In this document: one piece after another, positions 38,627 to 44,348 of the stretch
Layout of the letters: each line of letters opens with the position of its first letter
How positions within the stretch are numbered: the stretch's first letter is position 1
From: a virus
DNA length: 44,348 nt
Direction: 5' to 3' (one strand)
Virus record (IMG/VR): IMGVR_UViG_3300025704_000042
Span: 1-44,348 of that record
The notes under the pieces: model-generated
Databases searched by the model: none
Told to the model about the DNA's origin: nothing
Seen by the model: the letters and a program-made list of their open reading frames with translations, nothing else
Made by a program: the position numbers and the translations under genes

Positions 38627-41218
38627 ATGGATTTCAAAAACATATTAAATCAACTAGACGGCATCAACAAAGTAGATGTTAAGTCACCTAAAAGTAGACC
38701 TGTAAGCACCTCTAACGCTACTACACAGACATTAAATGAATCTGTTACTACAGAAGTCTCTACTGAATCAACTAAACCTTCACTAAAAGACGTATTTAAT
38801 AGTCTTATGGAAGGCGATGTGACTATGGAGCCTGTCAAAGCAGGTGCAATGTCAATTAAATCAGGTGACAATGTAATTGGTACAGCACATACTCCGGCGG
38901 CCGCCAACTCAATGAAACAAGCGATTGATAAAGGTGAAATATCAATTGGCGATGATGAAATGAATGAAAGTGATGAAGATGAAAAGAAATCAGGCAAAAA
39001 AGGAATGTCAGCCAAGCAAAAGAAATTCTTTGGTAAAAAGAAAGAAGCAGTTGACGAAGCCAGATCACCAACTCAGATAATGAAAGACAAAGAAAAAGAT
39101 GACAAAGACGCAAAACGTGATGACAAAGCAGAAAAAGCAGGCAAAGAAGTAGCCAAAGACGTTAAGTATGACAAGCGTAAGCATCCAAAGAAAGACGGTA
39201 AGGAAGTTACTAAAGACATAGAATATGATGAGTGGAAAGAAAAGAAAATGCCAAGCATTTCACGCATCAAAAAAATGTGTAAAGACGGATGTACTCAAGC
39301 AAAGATTTTAAAACTGCACCCTAAGTGCGATAAACAAAAGTTGAAAGATATGATTAAAAAATGTAAAACAAATTTAAAAGAAGGTGCAGACCACATTCTT
39401 AAAGCGGCTAAGCACATGGGTAAATCTCATGGCCTATGTAAAGGCGGATATGCATGTCCACATGATGCAGGTTCTGAAGGCGCAAGAGCATACCACGAAG
39501 GTTATAAAGAAGGTTTAGATGAATGCATGGGCATTCGTAACGAACCCGTTCTTGGAATGGTAGACGAAGATGAAGGCGAAGTAGTAGACACTATGGCATC
39601 ATACGGTGCAATGGGTGAAGACGAAACTTACGAAGGTAATGCATTTTCAGGCGCACTTGCTAACACAGCAAAAGGCGAGAAGTTTGAAGTAGGTGGAAAC
39701 ACTTATACAAAGACTACTGAAGCAGACAAAAACATTGGTACTGATGACAAGTATGATTGGAACGCATCTACTGAAGGTGACAAAAAAGCAACATACGAAG
39801 ATGCATGGGCATTTGAATCATTAGAAAAAGAATTAGAATCTCTTTTAAACGAAGGGGAAGCAAAAGTCGAAGAAGGTGTTAACATTTCAGTTCAGTCTGG
39901 AATGGAAGGACAAGAAGACAGAGTTAGTGTGAATGCTACAGATGCAGAAGCAGACAAATTAATCAAGTTCGTTAAAGACGTTGGCATGGGAAACTATGGC
40001 GACCCTGAAATGGAAGTTGTAACACCAGATGTTGCAGACGTATCATTCTATGGTTCAGAATCACCATCAGAAGAGCCTCAAGGTTCACATGATGACATGC
40101 TCAAGTTAATGGGTATCGTTGATATGGAAGATGATGCAGAAGCTCCTGGAACTACTGACTACGAAGATGAAGAAGCAGTTGATTCTGTTGATGTTCAAGT
40201 AGTTGACGGTGATTCAGAAGAAGAAATGTGCGAAGCATGTGGATCAAAAATGACTAACGAAGGTTGTGGTTGTTCTAAGACTGACGAAGGCGCTCAATAT
40301 CCAGCAGATGACGGATCACACAATTCATCTAACGATGAAAAAGGTAATGCGGCAGCCAATGCGGCACTAGCATCAAACGATGCTGACACTCCTCAACTTG
40401 TAAAAGAAAAAGAATCTGATGCAGAGATGGACGATCATGCAGAACGTGCAGGTAAAGAAGTTGCACATGATGCACATTATGACGGTCGTAAGCATTCAGG
40501 CAGAGATGGAGAAGATGTCACTAAAGATTTAGAATATGATGACTACAAAGATAAGCATCACATGGAAGAAGATCAAGGCACTAATGACAAAGAAGATGAG
40601 TCATTAGCCATGAAAGACGGCAAAGAATCTGGCAAAGAACAATCTATGAAAGATCGTAGAAACGAAAGATACGGTAAGTTCGGTAAGAGAGATGAAGAAC
40701 ATAGAGAAAAATCTTTAGAAGAAACTCTTGCTCAGTTAGATGAAATTGCATTAGACGAAGGATCAGAAGCATCAGAAGAGCCTACAAAGCCTTTATCACA
40801 GCATGACGATGACAACTTAACAACAGAAGGCGCAGAAGACGCTCCAGCAGATAGCAATGATGGATCAATCGAACCTGTAACTGAAACTCAAACTGATGAT
40901 CAAAGAGAGTTTGCAGTAGCAGAAAGTGAAGAAGAAGAAGTAACAGAAAGTGAAGAAGAAGAACTCACTGAATGGGCCAACGATGCTGGTAAAGACGGCA
41001 CTGAAACTTCATTCGAACAAGACATCGACTTTATGACTAAAGTAATCTCAGGTGGACTTAACAAGCAGAAATCAACAGGTCAAACAACTATTCCAGTTAT
41101 TGCAGGTCAAAATGATCGCACTGGCTACAATGGTGCTGACTTAGTTAAAGAAGGCTCTGTAATGTCACATGATGGTCTAGCAGGTTTAATGCACAAGATT
41201 GACGAGTTAAGTAAATAA
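38627..41218 (+). CDS. Large highly charged protein with internal duplication and Cys clusters
   Basis: 863 residues, extremely rich in Asp, Glu and Lys. Regions: Thr/Ser-rich start; Lys-rich segment (about 115-210); a basic helical motif SISRIKKMCKDGCTQAKILK continuing HPKCDKQKLKDMIKKC (about 210-246) that looks like a helix-turn-helix pair; a His/Cys-rich HMGKSHGLCKGGYACPHDAG (about 263-282); and a second Cys cluster CEACGSKMTNEGCGCSK (about 536-552). A block of about 43 residues, AEKAGKEVAKDVKYDKRKHP onwards (168-207), recurs near 605-645. Acidic sequence and position in the head cluster suggest scaffold, DNA-mimic or internal head protein. No homologue of known function recognised. Confidence 0.75.
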   Translation: MDFKNILNQLDGINKVDVKSPKSRPVSTSNATTQTLNESVTTEVSTESTKPSLKDVFNSLMEGDVTMEPVKAGAMSIKSGDNVIGTAHTPAAANSMKQAIDKGEISIGDDEMNESDEDEKKSGKKGMSAKQKKFFGKKKEAVDEARSPTQIMKDKEKDDKDAKRDDKAEKAGKEVAKDVKYDKRKHPKKDGKEVTKDIEYDEWKEKKMPSISRIKKMCKDGCTQAKILKLHPKCDKQKLKDMIKKCKTNLKEGADHILKAAKHMGKSHGLCKGGYACPHDAGSEGARAYHEGYKEGLDECMGIRNEPVLGMVDEDEGEVVDTMASYGAMGEDETYEGNAFSGALANTAKGEKFEVGGNTYTKTTEADKNIGTDDKYDWNASTEGDKKATYEDAWAFESLEKELESLLNEGEAKVEEGVNISVQSGMEGQEDRVSVNATDAEADKLIKFVKDVGMGNYGDPEMEVVTPDVADVSFYGSESPSEEPQGSHDDMLKLMGIVDMEDDAEAPGTTDYEDEEAVDSVDVQVVDGDSEEEMCEACGSKMTNEGCGCSKTDEGAQYPADDGSHNSSNDEKGNAAANAALASNDADTPQLVKEKESDAEMDDHAERAGKEVAHDAHYDGRKHSGRDGEDVTKDLEYDDYKDKHHMEEDQGTNDKEDESLAMKDGKESGKEQSMKDRRNERYGKFGKRDEEHREKSLEETLAQLDEIALDEGSEASEEPTKPLSQHDDDNLTTEGAEDAPADSNDGSIEPVTETQTDDQREFAVAESEEEEVTESEEEELTEWANDAGKDGTETSFEQDIDFMTKVISGGLNKQKSTGQTTIPVIAGQNDRTGYNGADLVKEGSVMSHDGLAGLMHKIDELSK
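39119..39247 (+). repeat. Copy A of an internal duplicated block
   Basis: Codes for AEKAGKEVAKDVKYDKRKHP and the following KKDGKEVTKDIEYDEWK. Copy B lies at about 40430-40558 with about 60% residue identity. Confidence 0.75.
40430..40558 (+). repeat. Copy B of the internal duplicated block
   Basis: Codes for AERAGKEVAHDAHYDGRKHS and the following GRDGEDVTKDLEYDDYK, the partner of the block at 39119-39247. Confidence 0.75.
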
Positions 41219-41238
41219 CTAGCATCAATAATAACAAT

Positions 41239-41267
41239 AAATACCCGGCTTAGTCGGGTATTTTTTT
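41239..41267 (+). terminator. Rho-independent terminator
   Basis: AAATACCCG / CGGGTATTT, nine pairs, loop GCTTAGT, then a T run. It closes the head-cluster transcript. Confidence 0.93.
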
Positions 41268-41291
41268 GGCTATCGACTTCTAATTGCAAAC

Positions 41292-41299
41292 GATAAATA
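41292..41299 (+). promoter_or_regulatory. Late promoter GATAAATA for giant fibre gene
   Basis: GATAAATA; predicted start 41305, with TAGGATAG before ATG 41322. Confidence 0.82.
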
Positions 41300-41321
41300 C
41301 TACTATTAGGATAGAATTACT

Positions 41322-44300
41322 ATGGCACAAAGAAATATTGACTTCGGATCATTTCCAGACGATCCTAATGCAGATGCGATACGCTCGGCATTTGAGAAAG
41401 TACAGTTAAACTTTACAGAGGTATTTGCTGGTCTAGGTGATCAAGCAGTAGTCTCTGTCAATAAAACTGCCGGTGCTGGAATATCGGTTAATCAGCCAAC
41501 TGGCAACGTTGTTATCACAAACAAGTTAGCATGTGTAACAGTACAATCCTCATCACTAGATTTAGGTCTGAATACAGCAGATACATTATCAGCAGTATCA
41601 TTAACGAGTGCTTCACAATCAGTATTCGTTGATCTACCATCAAACATCACTACAGGGTTAGTGAATTTATCGTTAACTGGTAATTTAATTGCAGAAAACA
41701 TAGTATCAAATGCAAACTTAACTACTACAAATCTAGTAGTATCAAGTAGTGCTGATTTTTCAACTGTTCCTCTTAGTGTACTATCATTAACTTCTACTGG
41801 TAACATCTCCGGTGGTAATTTATCTGTAGGTGGTACAGGGCAGATTACAGCAGGCCCTATTCTAGCAGGAAATGTTTACGCAAATGCAGGTACAATTAAA
41901 GGCTCAGTATTATCTGGAAGTCTTTCAACTGCGGCTCAGCCAAACATCACATCGGTAGGAACATTAACATCATTAGCAGTAACTGCAAACGCAGATTCTG
42001 GAAACGTTAACGCAACAGGTGGTGTATTTACATATGTATCTGGAGACGGTGCTAATTTAACATCAGTTCCTGGAGCACAAATTACAGGAACAGTAGCGTT
42101 CGCAACAACAGCAAACGCAGTAGCAGGTGCAAATGTAAGTGGAGAAGTTGGCTTTTCAGCAGTCTCAAATTCAGTTTCTGGAGCAAATGTCTCTGGCGAA
42201 GTAAACTTTGCAGATACAGCAAATAGTGTTGCAGGTGGCAACGTATCAGGTGAAGTATTAAATGCCTCAATTGCTAACTCAGTAGCAGGAGCCAATGTCT
42301 CTGGTGAAGTTGCTTTTGCTACAACTGCTAACGCAGTAGCCGGGGCAAATGTCTCAGGTACTGTAGACTTTGCAAATGTAGCAAATAATGTAGCAGGAGC
42401 AAATGTCTCTGGTGAAGTAGCATTCGCAACAACAGCAAATAGTGTTGCAGGTGCCAATGTTTCTGGAGAAGTCGGATTCTCAGCAGTCGCTAATTCTGTC
42501 TCAGGCTCAAATGTAGTAGGAGAAGTTAACTTTGCAGATACAGCAAATAATGTAGCAGGTGCTAATGTATCGGGTGAAGTTGCTTTCGCAGACACAGCAA
42601 ACGCAGTAGCGGGAGCCAATGTTAGTGGGACTGTATCAAGTGCTTCAACATCAGGTACGGTAACAACAGCCGCACAACCAAACATCACATCAACAGGCAC
42701 TCTAACATCATTAAATGTTACAGGAAATGTTGACTCTGGTAATGTTAATGCATCAGGTGGAGTATTTACATATGTCTCAGGCGATGGAGCAAATTTAACA
42801 GCAATAGATGGACAACAAGTTACTGGTGAAGTAGACTTTGCACAAGTAGCAAACTCAGTTGCTGGTGCAAATGTATCAGGTGAAGTAACTAATGCGGCAA
42901 CTGCAAACGCAGTAGCAGGTAGTAACGTAAGTGGTGCAGTAAGTTTTGCAACTACAGCAAATGCAGTAGCAGGTGCTAATGTCTCCGGTACTGTATCTAG
43001 TGCAACAAGTGCAACTACAGCAGGTACAGTAACAACTGCAAGTCAACCAAACATAACATCAACAGGTACTCTAACATCATTAAATGTTACAGGAAATATC
43101 GATGCTGGTAACGTAACAACAACTGGTCTTATTACTGGTGATGGTGGTGGTATATCTAACATCTCTGTATCAGCAGGTGCTTTTATTGAAAACGGTACAA
43201 GTAATGTACAAGTAGATCCAAGTGGTCCGATCAGAGTATCATCTGCTGGAACAGCAAACATATTATCAGTTAAAAGCACAGGCACAGAAGTAGTAGTAAC
43301 AGGTTCAATGTCTGTGTCAGGTGGATTCGATAACAACATCGACTTCAATAGTACTGCTAACTTAGGACCTGAAAGTAACGTAACAATTACAGGTGGTTCT
43401 GCAGGTGCATTCTTAGCAACAGACGGTGCAGGTGTTTTATCATGGGACACAGCAACTTTAGTACCAGCACAAGGTGCAAACACACAAGTCATATTCAATG
43501 ATGGTGGCTCACTATACGCAGGTAACGCAGGATTTACATACAATAAGACAACAGGTAACTTAAATGTACCTGGTTCTGTTGATGTTGTTGGCAGTATATC
43601 TGCTGGAATAATAGGCGGAAGTCTAACAACACCAGCACAACCAAATATTTCATCTGTTGGAACATTAACAGGATTAATACTAAGTGGAAACTTAAACACT
43701 AACAGTGACCTAATTACAAACGCTGGTAACATTACAATATCAGGTGGCAGTGGAACATTTATAGGTGATGCCGGTGGATTAACTAATATCCCAGGAGCAA
43801 ATGTTAGTGAAGTTCCTTTAGCAACTTTAGCAACAACTGCAACAACTGCAAACGCAGTAGCAGGTGCAAATGTCTCTGGCGAAGTTGGCTTTGCGGCAGT
43901 CGCTAATTCAGTAGCCGGAGCGAATGTCAGTGGAGCAGTTGCATTAGCAACAAGTGCTACAACAGCAAACGCAGTAGCAGGTGCTAATGTATCAGGTGCT
44001 GTAAGTTTTGCAACAACTGCTAACGCAGTGGCTGGAGCAAATGTCTCAGGTGCAGTTGCACTAGCAACTACAGCAACTACAGCAACATCAGCCACTTCAG
44101 CAACAACAGCAGGTACTGTAACATCAAACGCACAACCAAACATCACTAGCACTGGTACGTTGTCATCATTAACAGTTACTGCTAATGTGTCTGCAGGGAA
44201 TGTATCAGGCGCAGGTGGTGTGTTTACATATGTAACTGGAGACGGAGCAAACTTATCATCAATCGCAGGTGCGAATGTTGGAGGTCAAGTATCATTTGCG

Positions 44301-44348
44301 GCAACTGCTAACTCAGTAGCAGGTGGAAATGTCTCAGGTACGGTAGCA
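41322..44348 (+). CDS. Giant repetitive tail fibre protein (3' end outside window)
   Basis: Open from ATG 41322 to the last base, 1009 codons without a stop; the end is missing. The N terminus AQRNIDFGSFPDDPNADAIR and SAFEKVQLNFTEVFAGL is typical of large virion fibre proteins of T4-like marine phages. The rest is Ala/Val/Thr/Asn/Gly-rich repeat sequence: runs of 18-residue units VAGANVSGEVAFATTANS, joined by QPNITSTGTLTSLNVTGN and GGVFTYVSGDGANLT blocks that recur about five times. A non-repeat island at about 620-750 contains FDNNIDFNSTANLGPESNVT. It should form a long fibrous trimer reaching towards the host. Several repeats share DNA sequence with the fibre at 18507. Confidence 0.88.
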   Translation, partial: MAQRNIDFGSFPDDPNADAIRSAFEKVQLNFTEVFAGLGDQAVVSVNKTAGAGISVNQPTGNVVITNKLACVTVQSSSLDLGLNTADTLSAVSLTSASQSVFVDLPSNITTGLVNLSLTGNLIAENIVSNANLTTTNLVVSSSADFSTVPLSVLSLTSTGNISGGNLSVGGTGQITAGPILAGNVYANAGTIKGSVLSGSLSTAAQPNITSVGTLTSLAVTANADSGNVNATGGVFTYVSGDGANLTSVPGAQITGTVAFATTANAVAGANVSGEVGFSAVSNSVSGANVSGEVNFADTANSVAGGNVSGEVLNASIANSVAGANVSGEVAFATTANAVAGANVSGTVDFANVANNVAGANVSGEVAFATTANSVAGANVSGEVGFSAVANSVSGSNVVGEVNFADTANNVAGANVSGEVAFADTANAVAGANVSGTVSSASTSGTVTTAAQPNITSTGTLTSLNVTGNVDSGNVNASGGVFTYVSGDGANLTAIDGQQVTGEVDFAQVANSVAGANVSGEVTNAATANAVAGSNVSGAVSFATTANAVAGANVSGTVSSATSATTAGTVTTASQPNITSTGTLTSLNVTGNIDAGNVTTTGLITGDGGGISNISVSAGAFIENGTSNVQVDPSGPIRVSSAGTANILSVKSTGTEVVVTGSMSVSGGFDNNIDFNSTANLGPESNVTITGGSAGAFLATDGAGVLSWDTATLVPAQGANTQVIFNDGGSLYAGNAGFTYNKTTGNLNVPGSVDVVGSISAGIIGGSLTTPAQPNISSVGTLTGLILSGNLNTNSDLITNAGNITISGGSGTFIGDAGGLTNIPGANVSEVPLATLATTATTANAVAGANVSGEVGFAAVANSVAGANVSGAVALATSATTANAVAGANVSGAVSFATTANAVAGANVSGAVALATTATTATSATSATTAGTVTSNAQPNITSTGTLSSLTVTANVSAGNVSGAGGVFTYVTGDGANLSSIAGANVGGQVSFAATANSVAGGNVSGTVA
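42118..42650 (+). repeat. In-frame 54-base repeats, about nine and a half units
   Basis: Consecutive 18-residue units of the form VAGANVSGEVxFAxxANS. There is a higher-order pattern: the unit types GFSAV then NFADT appear twice in the same order, which suggests block duplication. Confidence 0.9.
42840..43025 (+). repeat. Second array of 54-base repeats
   Basis: About three units of VAGANVSGxV type after the second GGVFTYVSGDGANLT block, then an AQPNITSTGTLTSLNVTGN-like joint that repeats the one near 42667. Confidence 0.85.
43855..44095 (+). repeat. Third array of 54-base repeats
   Basis: Four or more VAGANVSG units. Bases 43968-44053 are nearly identical to 20178-20263 in the other fibre gene. 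Confidence 0.88.

Noticed and set aside
41492-44152. Long minus-strand open frames (up to 369 residues) opposite the giant fibre gene
   Set aside because: They mirror the Ala/Thr/Val-rich repeats of the plus-strand fibre, which rarely create stops on the complement. No ribosome site, promoter or protein-like pattern.
1-44348. tRNA genes, integrase, attachment sites or replication origin
   Set aside because: No cloverleaf, recombinase motif or origin-like structure was recognised by eye; a tRNA scan would be needed to be sure.

Overview
The window looks like an internal 44 kb piece of a marine T4-like myovirus genome, most like cyanophage or pelagiphage relatives. It carries T4 core genes: a primase like gp61, helicase gp41, dNMP kinase gp1, tail sheath gp18, tail tube gp19, head completion gp4, small terminase gp16 and a probable gp62. 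It also carries genes common in marine phages: peptide deformylase, an A-type Fe-S carrier, Nudix, SGNH, radical SAM and 2-oxoglutarate oxygenase. The DNA is AT-rich (about 37% GC by eye). No tRNA gene, integrase, IS element or CRISPR array was seen. The host cannot be named from the sequence.

Layout. 1-6059 (+): a tightly overlapping replication and metabolism block with a probable clamp-loader subunit, a zinc-finger protein, a radical SAM-PhyH fusion, a DEDD exonuclease, a very small DnaE-like protein and a deformylase. 6496-9735: a BppU-like structural protein, then primase and helicase behind a sigma70-type promoter. 9759-16482: conserved phage proteins of unknown role, a structural protein, a ligase-like protein and a glycosyltransferase-like protein. 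16540-18454: IscA-like, SGNH hydrolase and PD-(D/E)XK nuclease. 18507-22825: tail fibre, repeat-rich virion protein and a small membrane protein. 22869-26647 (-): Nudix and two large structural proteins. 26758-30682 (+): conserved phage protein, neck-like protein, second glycosyltransferase-like protein, dNMP kinase. 30665-31015 (-): HNH-like protein. 31140-41218 (+): sheath, tube, tube-like protein, gp4, gp16 and two head or scaffold-type proteins. 41322 to the end: a giant repetitive fibre gene that runs off the window.

Transcription can be read from the sequence. Four sigma70-like promoters (TTGNNT, 17 bp, TATAAT) precede primase, iscA-like, the 26758 gene and dNMP kinase. About eighteen T4-type late promoters, mostly GATAAATA rather than TATAAATA, precede structural genes on both strands. 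The most striking pattern is that at six genes the late promoter octamer is followed by exactly five bases and then ATG, with no Shine-Dalgarno sequence; a seventh gene has the same arrangement with GTG. Given T4 late promoter geometry, the predicted transcript starts on the A of the start codon, so these mRNAs should be leaderless. Two further late promoters put an ATG of a tiny ORF at the same place, one of them a 20-codon ORF overlapping the sheath start. The other main points are the radical SAM-PhyH fusion, the mini-DnaE with three retained catalytic aspartates, and apparent avoidance of GCWGC. No gene-free stretch exceeds about 150 bases.
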